This document shows, one piece after another, positions 25,468 through 39,116 of a stretch of 64,000 bases of DNA (position 1 is its first letter; each line of letters starts with the position of its first letter). The stretch comes from Citrus sinensis (taxonomy: Eukaryota; Streptophyta; Magnoliopsida; Sapindales; Rutaceae), in the NCBI RefSeq assembly GCF_022201045.2, contig NC_068558.1, forward strand, positions 41,869,501 to 41,933,500. The letters are read 5' to 3'. The notes under the pieces are model-generated. The model was not told the DNA's origin and did no database searches. It was given only the letters and a program-made list of their open reading frames with translations. Position numbers and translations under genes: made by a program.

Positions 25468-27396
25468 TTACCAATAGTCCATACACGAACATGATCCATT
25501 TTCAAAATGGTGAAATCGCTTTCGATCTCTGACAATTATCTTGCGTTTATATATCTTTGAGATCAGTTTCATTGAAGAGTGACAATCTTCACAAATTCGC
25601 AGATTCTTGACTATCCGAAGTGTTGTTCCAGGGTTTGTACTGATTAAACCGAACGCAATTGCAATCTTCTCACTGTGATAGTGCAAGGCGCTTTCTTTCT
25701 CTTCCTCCTCCATGTTAAGCAAGACTTGTGTGGTTTTTGGCCTATAACCCGACAAGCTTAAGTGGCTGGAAATTTCTTCCAACATTAAATGAATTTCTTT
25801 TGCTTTGGGATGGGAATCATCTTCCACAAGGAATTCATGTATCATACCATTCAGTTCAATCCAACTGCAACCAGGGTCTTTCCTTATGTCCATTTGTTTC
25901 ATTTTTAATCTTACCTCTGCAACCCCCTCCCAATTTCCTGAAGAAGCATATATATTTGATATACCGACATAAGCTCCACTGTCATTAGGAGCCAATTTCA
26001 TTAACACCTTTGCTACACGTTCCCCCATTTCAATGTTTCCATGAGTTTTACAAGCACCAAGCAAGGCCTTCCATATCACATCATCCGGTTCAATTGGCAT
26101 ATTCAGTATAAGCTCTTCAGCTTCTTCCAAAAGACCAGCACGACCTAAAAGATCAACCATACAGCCATAATGTTCGATTCTAGGTTCCAAACCAGTGACA
26201 TTTACCATGTGGTTGAACATTAACCGACCCTCTTCCACTAAACCTGCATGACTGCAAGCACTCAGAAGACCAATATACACAACATCACTAGGTTTTACAC
26301 CAGCTTGTTCCATTCTGGAGAAACAATCAAGAGCATCCTGTGCTCGACCATGCATGGCAAACCCTCCAATCATAGCACTCCATGCAATTGCATTCCTTTG
26401 GGGTATCCTCTCAAAGACTTGAATTGCATTCTCAATGCTCCCACATTTAGAATACATATCAATCAGTGCAGAGCCGAGGATATCATTAATCTCAATTGCA
26501 TTCTTCTCTGCATACAAATGCACCCATTTACCCAATTCAAGAGCCCCAAGTCGTGAAATTGCAGGAAGAACACTAACAAATGTGACATAATTTGGACAAA
26601 TATCTCCGTTTTGCATCTCACGAAACATCTCAATCGCCTCCCTAAACTGCCCATTTTGAGCATACCCAGATATCATCACATTCCATGACACAACACTTCT
26701 CTGAGGCATTTCATCAAACAAGGCTCTAGAAGCTCTAAAATTTCTAAGTCTAACGCACCCATCAATCATCACATTCCACAAAATCACATAACCCTCTTGC
26801 CTCCTCTTATCTCTCAATAACAATCCATTATTTCCAAACTCAACAACATTTTTATCAAACAATCTATGAGCATTATCCATATCCCCACACATAACATACA
26901 TTCGAACGAGATTGCTTACAACAAACTCATCATAAACCAATCCAAATTTAACTATCAAGCCATGAACCTGCTTTCCTTCTCGAAGCCTCGCTGTTTTAGC
27001 ACAGGCTTTTAACACAGAAGGGAATGTAAATTTATTAGGCAACACAAAGCCGTCACAGGCCATTTGATAAAAAACCAATAACGCATGCAATGAATCATCA
27101 TCATCTTTACACTCGGAGAAAGCTCTTATGATAGTGTTATAAGAAAAGCAATTGGGTTCACGAATTTGGGTGAAAACCTTATGCGCGTACTCTAAGTCGC
27201 GGAGATCGGAGACGGCGCATAAGCGAAGGATTTCGGCTGCAGCAAGTGGGTTGCGGATTTGGCCGGTTTTGATGAAGTGGGCGTGGACTTGAGTTAATTC
27301 TCGCATGCTCTTGCATTTTGTGATCTCTGGGAATTGAGAAGATGGGTGTGGTGATGAATTTGTTGTTGTGGGTTTGTAAATTGTTGCTAAGTTCAT
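25468..27396 (-). CDS. LPA66: LPA66-like PLS-DYW pentatricopeptide repeat protein
   Basis: Intronless minus-strand gene of 642 residues starting with the first ATG of the frame. The N-terminus is Ser/Thr/Asn-rich without acidic residues, as in plastid transit peptides. PPR motifs of the P, L and S types run from about residue 65 to 475, for example SWNVMISGYAQNGQFREAIE. The E/E+ extension follows, then a DYW domain (about 550-642). The zinc/deaminase signature is present as HSE and CEDCH, and the protein ends in DYW, so the C-to-U editing centre appears intact. The last 45 residues, including SCSCMDYW, match my memory of Arabidopsis LPA66 (At5g48910) almost exactly. That factor edits the plastid psbF transcript and is needed for photosystem II accumulation. 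The RNA target here is inferred by orthology. Confidence 0.9.
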   Translation of the reverse strand: MNLATIYKPTTTNSSPHPSSQFPEITKCKSMRELTQVHAHFIKTGQIRNPLAAAEILRLCAVSDLRDLEYAHKVFTQIREPNCFSYNTIIRAFSECKDDDDSLHALLVFYQMACDGFVLPNKFTFPSVLKACAKTARLREGKQVHGLIVKFGLVYDEFVVSNLVRMYVMCGDMDNAHRLFDKNVVEFGNNGLLLRDKRRQEGYVILWNVMIDGCVRLRNFRASRALFDEMPQRSVVSWNVMISGYAQNGQFREAIEMFREMQNGDICPNYVTFVSVLPAISRLGALELGKWVHLYAEKNAIEINDILGSALIDMYSKCGSIENAIQVFERIPQRNAIAWSAMIGGFAMHGRAQDALDCFSRMEQAGVKPSDVVYIGLLSACSHAGLVEEGRLMFNHMVNVTGLEPRIEHYGCMVDLLGRAGLLEEAEELILNMPIEPDDVIWKALLGACKTHGNIEMGERVAKVLMKLAPNDSGAYVGISNIYASSGNWEGVAEVRLKMKQMDIRKDPGCSWIELNGMIHEFLVEDDSHPKAKEIHLMLEEISSHLSLSGYRPKTTQVLLNMEEEEKESALHYHSEKIAIAFGLISTNPGTTLRIVKNLRICEDCHSSMKLISKIYKRKIIVRDRKRFHHFENGSCSCMDYW

Positions 27397-28376
27397 TTGA
27401 GTTCTTTTTTGTTTGAGACGTGTTTCGTGAGTTAAAAGAGTGGAGTTCTGAGTTTTCTGTGTGGATGAGATTGTCTTTTGAATTACAGTTGAAATTTATG
27501 TTTGCGGCTTTATTTATTTATATTTATATCATCATCATTATTCTCATTATTATCATTATTATTAGAATGAGATTATTTATACTTTAAAGTAATTTTATAT
27601 GTTTTACTTTTTAAAAAAAAATTATATTATTAAATATTTATAATCAAATTTACTGTTAGGATAAGCTTTATGATTAAATAAAATATTAAATATAATTGTC
27701 ATTCCTTTAAAATTCAATTAAATAAAACATAAAACAATTAAATTTCTTATTGTATTAAGCTATCATTTCAAATTGTTCGCAACTTTGAACAACTCCTGAG
27801 TGATCTTATAAAATCCTAATAGCTGCAATTTGTTTCTATTATTGGTTGTAATTATGGTCTCCATTTCATTAAAAAGTATTGGGAAAGAAACCGCACAAGC
27901 AGTTTCAATTAAGTAGAAATTAACTTTTTCTCTCTTCTTGAAATAAGTAGAAATTAAACCAATATAATCGAAAGTAATAAATCAGTTATAAGAATTTTAT
28001 GTGGAAAATTCAAATTAGGAAAATTCACGGGATCGTAATCCGATATAATCATTCACAATATAATAATAGGATTACAATTTACAGAACAAGTTCTTCTCTT
28101 GATAATACTAGATGTTAAGATTCTCGACAATCTTTGTTTACATTAACTGCTTAATATTTATTTCTCTAATAAATAAATATCTCAAATAACAGTATAAAAT
28201 AAGATCAAGACAAGTAAAAATATAGAAGGCCGTGCCAAGAATTTACCTTTTAAATTTAAGAGAAAAACTGAGTAAAGTCGCTTCTTTATTGTCTAATGAA
28301 AGATTGACCCTTGCCACCAATTCTTATTCTCTCCCTTACCTTTTCACGCTTTGTGGTATATATATGTGCTGGCAAT

Positions 28377-29066
28377 GGGGTGTTCATAATCCAATCCGAT
28401 CCGCTCAATTCGTCTAATCCATATAAATTCGATCCATGGGTTGGTGGATTTGATTGGATTGAAAATTTAAAAATCCGCAGTCGATGGATTAGAAATGTTA
28501 CTTTTGTGAATCTGTAAAAATCTGCGAATTCGCAAAAAAAAAAAAACTTGTAAATATGACATTATATTTACAAATAAATAAATAAGTTAAAATATAGTTA
28601 TATTAACACCATTTTATATCTTATCCGGTAATAATATAAAATAAAAATATAACTTCCTAGACAATTAATTTTCATGTATTGATATAAACAAACAAGATTT
28701 TTTTTTTCTTTTTGATGTGTTATATTTTGAAACTTTGAATACATTTTCTAACTTTATTTAAACAATTAATTTATTTAAATCTTATTTAATTTTAAATTTG
28801 ATGGCCAGTAAAATCATTTATATATTTTTTTTTATTTAGTTAGTTTATGGATAAGACGTAATTAAAAATTTTTAACTTACAAACTAATCCGCAAAATGGT
28901 GGATTAGATATAGATTAGGTCAAATCCGCATTCGATCTACAGACGTATGGATTGAATTTGCATTGAATTTCACCAAACCATGGATTGGATTGGATTAAAA
29001 ATCTATAATTCGTAAAATTATGGATCAAATATAGATTGATGTCCAATTCACAAAATCCGATCAGCC
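28377..29066. mobile_element. hAT-like non-autonomous element
   Basis: About 690 bp. It starts GGGGTGTTCATAATCCAATC and its far end reversed reads GGGCTGATCGGATTTTGTGA. Both ends are packed with variants of ATCCGCA and TGGATTGGATT, the subterminal repeat style of hAT elements. No transposase frame and no clear target duplication were seen. Confidence 0.55.
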
Positions 29067-29149
29067 CTATTTAATGTGCTACCGCATCACCTACTTTCAT
29101 TTACATGTTCTATTGGATGATTTCATCTAAGTTCAAAACTTAGTGATAA

Positions 29150-29870
29150 TTGCATGTCAAGTTAATTTTTTAAACTTTAAGCATTTGGGCGACCCAAATG
29201 AGATGAGTCCCAATAAATCTCCCTCTTCAAATCATGTGCGGGCACCACCAAGTGCTCTTTCTACTTGCACTTTTCAACTTCTCCTTGGGTAATGACTTTA
29301 TCATCATATTTGATCTATTATCCGTTGTGTAAATATTCTTAAGCACGTCTCATATTTAATGATACCCATCAATATACTTAAATTTTGAATAGTATGTTGA
29401 ATTCCTTACCAAATGAATGGTAGTTTGATAGTTAAAGTAAACAACATTACTGTCTTGTTTCACACTCAGCTCTCATAGGAAATTCTTTATCCATAAGGTT
29501 TCTTTACAACTTTTAGTGATCACAAATTCACAATGTATTTTGTTTATGTGGTAGACAAAGCAACACATTACTAAGTCTGGACTACTATGAGATTGCTCCC
29601 CTGCAAAGGTGAGCAAATATCATGATATGGATTTTTTGGAATCAACATCTCCTACTATATCTATATCTATGTACACTTGTAACATATGTTTGTCACCACC
29701 AAAATATAAACATGTTCTAAAAGTGCCTTTGAGATATTTAAGAATCTACTTCACTATTATCTAATTATTTTTCCTAAATTAGAGAGAAATCGACTGACTA
29801 TAACAATTATATGAGCAATATTTGATCTTATACAAAGAATGACATATATTAAAGAGGGAAATAGTTAGTT
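29150..29870 (-). mobile_element. Decayed Ty1/copia retrotransposon fragment (RT end to RNase H)
   Basis: On the minus strand, with stops and frameshifts, the order of copia Pol can be followed. A CTRPDIAY-like segment and SRFLSN lie near 29780-29850, then ILKYLKGT near 29735, GGDKHMLQ and DVDSKKS near 29650, SNVVYF near 29445, and a tract matching the LPKEK region near 29280. A purine-rich GAAGAGGGAGATTTATTGGG (minus strand, near 29225) resembles the polypurine tract and start of a 3' LTR. The fragment is clearly non-functional, and no matching 5' LTR was found. Confidence 0.75.
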
Positions 29871-31207
29871 TTAGTAAATTGGCTTGTTCTTTGCTGCCAA
29901 CTACTTATAAACTGTTTCTAATTTCCTATAAGGAAAATCAACCTTAGATTCTTTCGTGACATGGTGATACGTACTTTAATCAATCCGCGACCTAATAGTA
30001 CCAACAGTTTTCTGGTTCAATTGAGCCTATTTCTTATCATTTGAATCAGTGAATTTAACATTTTCATCTTTAATGGGTTCGTATAAGTCTTTCATCTAAA
30101 GCAAATCCCTTAGTCTAGACTTTCAAATACCATAATTCCATGACTATAGTTTAATCATGCACGTTAAAGACTCTTCTATCTTAACCACACAAGTAATAAA
30201 ATTACACAACCTCTCATTCTAATACTAGTATTAGCTGGTCTTGCGACTTTCTCAACCCCAAAAGCCAGCTCAGGGGTGAATTGCTGAGCCTTTCTCTTAC
30301 ATTTATAAAGTCAGCACCAACCCCATTCACAAGCGATGTAGGATAATCTCAACAAGAAGAGGAGGGTAACGACGACCTATCTAAGCTCTAATTAATTATC
30401 TTAAATATTGAGACGAAAGAAAATATATTGTAAATGATGTGAAACAAATTTATGTGCTTTTAATGAGTTTATAATTTAATTTTCTTTTCTTTTTTAGTGG
30501 ATTAAATACTTTTTTAAAGTGTATATAGCGTCACCCTTATTATTATTTAAGGACTTGTTGCTCATCAAGTAATTAGACAATTATGAAAACCACTTTCGAT
30601 AAACTATAAGTTGATAGCCGCCTAAATTCACATATTTTCATATCATTCCAAACTTGGGAGAAATTGATATATAGCACCGCCTTAACAAAATAAAATTTTA
30701 ATTATATCTCCCCAATTATAATTGTGATAAGCATTTATATTTCCCCAAGTTTGGGGTAAAAACCTTGCCTATATGAATTCAGAACCCAGTAGACTTTTTA
30801 TTAAATATGTGTAGACTGAAACAACCTAACAAAATATATAATTATATCCCTAATAAAAAATAACGAAAATACTGAATAACCGAAATACTCACATACTCCG
30901 CTTTTATTTTCTTTTTCTACCATTTTCTCTCCTCTCTCATATAAATGGGTTAAAATTGAGAATCTATCTCCATAAATAATTTTAGATACCACAATCAAAA
31001 GCTAAGTAACAAACAAAGGGAATAGAGACCCTAGAGTAGGTTTGAGCAGAAGACTGTGATTAAAATGGATGTGATGTGGGTTTATGCGTGGCAATTGAAA
31101 CACTTTGTCATATACAATACCACCTTACTGTCTTTACATTCATAGCTCGTGGGTTAAACCTATTTCAAATGCATGTGAATTCAAGCGAGATCACACTATT
31201 CACTGAA

Positions 31208-31405
31208 GAACATATTGAGTGTGTTTGAGAATGAAGTGTTGTATCTTTTAAGTTACAGTTATTGTGGAGTAAAAACTATAGCTGTAGAGTAGAAGTTGGG
31301 AAAAAAATTTATTAAGCTATTAAAGTCCAACTATAAATATTAACAAATATATTAATAATTAAGATTTAGCAGCTCAATTATCTCACCACACTCCCAAACA
31401 GGCTA
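31208..31405. mobile_element. Short MITE-like element
   Basis: About 200 bp. The left end (GTGTTTGAGAATGAAGTG) and the right end reversed (CTGTTTGGGAGTGTGGTG) form degenerate terminal inverted repeats around AT-rich sequence. Non-coding. Confidence 0.45.
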
Positions 31406-32249
31406 ACTATGATAAATGTATCCCCAAAGAATAAGGTACGGGACCACACAGGCCTCAGCCTCTGCTGTCCAGCGAGCAAGAGTAATGTGGAATCACACTA
31501 GGAAAATGAATTGGGCTTCGTTGCATTTTTAAGTATACCTGGATTCGAAACCCTTGATCTGTTATCTTCATTCCTCTTGACATATTATTATCTTAAAATA
31601 TAAAACACGTTTTCACAGTTTTTTAAATTTAAAAACAATGTTCAAATATTATATCAATAGCGTGTACTATAAAATTATTAAAAATAGGTTTTCAATAATA
31701 TTTTAATTTTCAAACCAAATTTTAAATTCGAAGTTACTTGAGAGCTAAGGGCCAAAAAGAAAAAAAAATAGAAATATCATCCATAAGAAATTAGTTAGTG
31801 GATGGCGTGGAAATATTGATATGGTCACGACTATTTTAGAGCTGCTTTAAGGTCGAGCACGAATTATACCCACACGTAAAGTGATAAATAATAAAAAACA
31901 CTTTATAACTATCATCGTGATTATGAATGAGTACTCAATTTTAAAACGGTTCCAACATAACTGAACCGTATTGATATTCGTCTCGTTTGCTTCAGTCCAA
32001 ATACATAGCGATCATCATCCTACGCAGTAACGTTTCTCTACTTATCATTGGATTTAGACTAAACCTTCTGCACAGGGTCCATAGATCACGTGTTGAAACT
32101 TGAATGGTTTGGCATTATTTGATTTTGCTGTGGAGGAAGATTGTGGCCACGACGAAAACATGTGCTTAATAAATGGTTCACAATTATTAAAGCTCCTTAT
32201 CTTTAACAATACTTAGCTTTGTGTTCATTCTCATTGGGAATCATCACCA

Positions 32250-34294
<2,045 letters not shown>

Positions 34295-34773
34295 GAGCGA
34301 AAAAGGGAAAGAATAATCAAGTAAATAACAACAGTAGGTGTTCAAGCACCTGCTATTGACTTCATCTTTGTAACTTGATGCATCAGTCCCTAAGTATATG
34401 TCTTTCAAGTTCGGAAATAAAGCTTTTAAGTTCGTTTATTTATTTTTATTTTGTTGTTTAAACTCAAGTATAACGCCAAGAAAGGTGATTGTACATGTAT
34501 GTTCACTTGAAATCAAGACAAATATTAAATGGTAATGTCTAATGCGGAGTAGACTAGACGAAGGCGTCGATGCAAGTTCAAGACAAATTTACCTTCTTTT
34601 CTGTCAATATATTGCCAGCCCTACATCTAATAATAATAATAAATTATATACATAATCCATAATTAAGCACTTGTTTATTCCCTCTATTGGGTGCGACATT
34701 GGAACTTTTCTTAGATAATTGAATCAAACAAAATTTAAATGATTTGCAACTAGTTAAACTGTTACTGCAGCCA
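34295..34773. other. Convergent intergenic spacer
   Basis: About 480 bases with the 3' UTRs of the ADH gene (+) and the chloroplast membrane protein gene (-). Nothing else is recognised. Confidence 0.7.
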
Positions 34774-36802
34774 TCACTTGTACTTTTCCATTATTCTTCT
34801 AGCTTCTTCCACGGGGTCCTCCTCTGTGGGTGTGGAATCTGCACCTCCTTTTGGTCGATCATCTTTGTTCAAAGCAATGTATATGAAATATGCAAGTCCC
34901 ATTGTGGCCTGTTTATCACAGAGAATATACTATTCAGTGCAATTAAGATATAATTTAATGAATTGCAAAAATGAAGTCACAAGGCCAAACAAAGCTAGTT
35001 CCAAGGAAAAAAGAAATAAACCATAACAAGTTCATATATTTTAAGCAACTTGGTGTCTGCCTCAAATCAAAACTGATCGGTCAGCTCAAGAAGAGCACTG
35101 ACAAATTTACTGAAAATGATTCAAGCAGCGGATGAAAACTCTTGAACCTTCCCAAAATGTGGGATCCCAGGAGAAACTATGAAGTGTCGCCAAATTTTCA
35201 ACTCACCAAAATTGGCCAAAATTCAGAATCATGATGCTATAAATATAAATAAATACACTCCTAGCCGTTACGTGCCCTTGATTGAAATATGCACATCACA
35301 TGAGCAACATGGTGAAGCTGTTGATAACCAGCCATGTTTGAAATGGAGCGGATAAAGTTATCACATTAAATCTCACTTAAAGTACAGCAACATACCAGCA
35401 CAAAGAAAGCAGTAGAGAGGAATGACTTGAGTACATAAAGTGCAACACTCAGTGCAACTACTGTTATGGAAATCCTTGCAACTGGTCTTGGTACAGTTTC
35501 CTAGCAACAAAAAGTAACAAAATACTATTAACTGGTAACCTTCATATCAAAGGGAAAAATTGGAAGCAAGAAAAAATCAACTTACAGGCACCATATTGGT
35601 TCCAACTTCAATTCCATCCTTCGCAACCTTCCAGACGGTTTGAACAGCTATTTAACAGAATTCTTAATGAGAGTTAGCAGAGAATATGAGCAAAGAAATT
35701 CACATGTACTCTGTTGTTTACTTAAATTAGCAGGACCAGAGCCTGTGCACTTGTATAAAAGGGACCAACCAGGAATTAAATATGAGGTCACAACTTTCTA
35801 GAAGAAACAAAAGTATCCCATCATTTAATGACTACGAGAAAAATACAGCACAAGTTTACTCTCAGAATATGATCACCGAGGATTTAAATAATTTGACAAT
35901 TAGATCTTGCCCTACAGTCTACCCTAAAACAATTCAAGGAGATGGCTGTTGGCAGGTTACAAAAAATGAATATTGGCTGATAAAAGTTCATGAATTGGAG
36001 AACCTAATCTTCTTAATATGCACTTCACTAAACTCGTATAAAACAAAACAGAGACGTCCACATCATCTCGAACTCCACAATATCCAGAAATATCTTCAAA
36101 AACAGCTTGAAAACAAAATTGAAAAACTCGGCTAGTCTCACAGTCTCACTTAAATTCATACAACTAATTAACCACCGAACAGGTTAAGCAGCCGAAGAAT
36201 AAAAAGATGATTCAAAGTACTCTTTAATTAGAATCATCAATGGAGAGGAGTCACATTGCATTATGGTCTACAATCAAAGACTTCAATTCTTAATTGTTTG
36301 GTACTTACAGGCAGCAAATTCTCTCAATATATTAAGTCTTCCTAAAAATAATCAAGTTTTCATCAGAAGTCCCAAAGCCTCAGTTTCCTGGTTTCACCAT
36401 ATGTATGAAGCAATCACATATCATAAACTAACAAAGAACCATAACCATATGACAAACTAACATGCATCATACACAAGACAAAATCAGTTCAAATTGCTAT
36501 CATTACATTAAATTCCAAAATTTATCCATACCCAATTCAAGAAAAAGAAATAAAAAGACAAAAAAAAGCACAAAATTATTTAAAAAACAAAGTTAAGAAA
36601 ATGAGTGAAGTTAACCTTTCAAGAAATTGGATTGAGCAGCGTAGACAACAGTGAAAGAGCGAGGTTTGCGAATCTTCAGGTCCCTGGTTTGGGTATCAGA
36701 CAGCAGGGATTGCTTCCTCGACTTCAATAATGAATTCGAGTGAAGAAGTGGAGAGTAGGGTGAAACGCAACAAATATTATGGAGAATAAGTGCAGAAGCC
36801 AT
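34774..36802 (-). CDS. Small predicted chloroplast membrane protein
   Basis: Four minus-strand exons: 36802-36616, 35647-35586, 35500-35396 and 34908-34774. All are GT-AG and in phase, giving 162 residues. Residues 1 to about 53 are Ser/Leu/Lys/Arg-rich with no acidic residues until Asp36, as in a chloroplast transit peptide, with a possible processing site near VVYAAQ. The mature part has a short amphipathic segment (AVQTVWKVAKDGIEVG). Two closely spaced hydrophobic helices follow: ARISITVVALSVALYVL, then LSTAFFVLATMGLAYFIYIA. The tail is acidic and soluble (TEEDPVEEARRIMEKYK). No enzyme motif is visible. It resembles the plant-specific family of At5g16660/At3g02900 from memory, for which I know no established function. 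The gene model is firm; the name is uncertain. Confidence 0.8.
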
Positions 36803-39116
36803 GATATATATATAAATTAACTATGTGTGTATACTCGTGGATTCCTTCAGAATTTAAAATTGCAATTGTACGTATAAGAAAGGAAATTAACGATCTTGCA
36901 ATGAAACTTTTTGTACAAGTCGTACGAGAAACTTGGACTGTGTTCAAAACTCTGCCTATCTTTAGTTATTTGTTTGTTCGAAAAAGAGAGAAGAAGAGAA
37001 TGCCAAAAGCTGAAAGCCGAAAGGGGACGACGGATTTTTCAGCCTCAAAATCTTGGAGGCAATGGGCCCACAGAAGATTGTTGTCACCCATTATCAATTT
37101 TGGATCATTGTTTTGGGCCTGTTTATTGGAGCCCTTATGACATGACGGAGGCCCAAAATGTGCTTATGATTTGTTTACTTGAAAGATTATTTTGAAGAGG
37201 AAAAAAAAGGAAAAAGGAAAAATTCATTGTAATCTCACGTATAATTAAAATTTATAAATTAGAAATCTACCGAAACCATCAGCTCTAAAACTTTTAATAC
37301 TGCTATGATTGATTGATTGATAATTGACTTCTTTAGATGAGAGATATTACCAGAATTCTTTTTATTATTTTTTTGGTACATAAAGCTGAAAATTTTCATA
37401 TTTCTCCAAAATTCATGAAACGAAGAAAGAATTGTGCAGTGCATTATATAGCGTTAGCCTCTTTTAGCCATGAAGGTGTGAGTGTGGTTCTGAACATCTT
37501 ATTATCTTCACAAAGTTTAGGGGGCTAATCGCTAATGGCACCTTCTTTTTCAAACTTGAGTGAGCAGGAGAGATGATCGTTGTGGGAAGATTTTAAAAAC
37601 GATTTCGTCAAAACAAAACGTGTGTAGATTCCACAGTGGGAGTTCCCAAGGTCACTCCCTGGAACTCTGGGCTCGGGGCACCTTTGTTTATCTTCAAATT
37701 GCTGGACCTACTTGCTGCATTTGAATATATTTTAAGCAAACCTTACCATGTATGTTTTCATTAAATATTAAAAAAAAAAAGTGCAGGTTTAGTCAAGCTA
37801 ATTAAAGCCAATAGCTAAACTTTACTTCACCCACATGATTTACCCTCAAAATCAGGGATGCCCTTCATTCTTAAATTTCAACACTTAAAAAATTCCCGTT
37901 TCCTCCTTTATGTTCAAATATTAGTTTCACTACTATAAATATTTTTCTCTTGGTAGCTACTTTCTCAGGACACTTGGCTCGAGTTACACTTTATTTTTGT
38001 GCTAGCTGTTTTTATAACCTTATGTTTATTATTGGCACCAAAGCAACAGTCAAAAGATGTGCTAAATATTGTTACATTAAATTAATTTTTTGACTTTTTG
38101 TGACCTAGAGCACCTTTGGCTATTGAGCCAATTACAAGCTAGGGCCGGGTAATCTAGGAAACAAAGCTTACTGTAGCCCTTTTTTTTTTGGGTTTTAAAA
38201 AAAAAAAAAAAAAACTCAAATCAATTGATATAATGAATAGAGGAAATAGTTGTGGTTGGAAACCCAATAGTACTTGTGTTCACACTAATATTGAATATAT
38301 GTACATATCTGTAAAAGAAACAGAGTAGCCAAGTATAACTGGACAAAGAAAAGATGATGCGTGTGTGTGGATCTGTTTTTGTGATTATTACCAAGTGTAA
38401 TACAAATGCTTTGCATTCAGCGTTTCATCTGTCCCATAAAAAGATTATATGCTATTCTTGTTAACTGTGTAGCATAATTTTCTTTTTGTTAGACAATTAT
38501 ATTGGCCATAGCTACTTGTTTGTAAGCAGAGAAATACAAAGTGGACAAAAATTTGATATGGGAAATTATTGAAATTACAGATGCTAGCTTGTTGTAATTA
38601 CAAATTGTCATTCATGAATAGCATATTGTTATGATGAGAAACACTAAGGAAACAGCTTTTGTGAAATTTTGAAACCAAAATTTTCTTTCTGAGAGAAAGA
38701 ATCAATGGTGCTGTGACTTGCCCTTCAAAGGAGTAGTGGCTCGATTACCAACAATAAAACGGACACCATATTGAGGAAAACAATGCAAAAACACATGGTG
38801 TATCTGTTAATGAGTGATGTAATAAGGCCTGTTAAGACACAAAAAACTATAAAATGTAGCAAAGGAACAGAACCCCGAGGCAAAGTTGATGGTGAGGGTA
38901 GTGTGGAGTGGTTGCCAATCTTTTATTGTTTTTTGGCACTTCTTTTTGTCTAATCCTTTTATTACTTGCTTGCAAAGCAAATACTAAATAGAATTGCAGT
39001 AGCAGCATCAGTAGAGTGAATTTGATAAAAGAATCACAAGAAAGAGTGAGCAGACAGAAAAGAGAGACCCAATGCAAAACCAAGAAGCGTGGTTTGGGAT
39101 TTGAAGCAAATTGGCA
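36803..39116. other. Intergenic region between divergent genes
   Basis: About 2.3 kb containing the promoters of the chloroplast protein gene (-) and the receptor kinase gene (+). The open frames at 36.8-37.2 kb and 38.8-39.1 kb overlap likely 5' leaders and show no domain. A long A tract is near 38.2 kb. Confidence 0.6.

Larger units (their letters stand above)
27397..32249. other. Transposon-rich intergenic region
   Basis: About 4.85 kb. It contains an hAT-like non-autonomous element, a decayed copia fragment and a short MITE-like sequence, listed separately. The last few hundred bases are probably the alcohol dehydrogenase promoter. A TGGTTT, the core of anaerobic-response elements, lies near 32104. 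Confidence 0.65.

Noticed and set aside
31530-31560. B-box-like GGATTCGAAACCC as a tRNA or SINE
   Set aside because: No A box at the proper distance and no cloverleaf can be drawn.
36823-37195. Plus-strand frames of 94-105 codons between the chloroplast protein and receptor kinase genes
   Set aside because: They start in the probable promoter of the divergent gene, overlap each other in different frames, and show no family resemblance.
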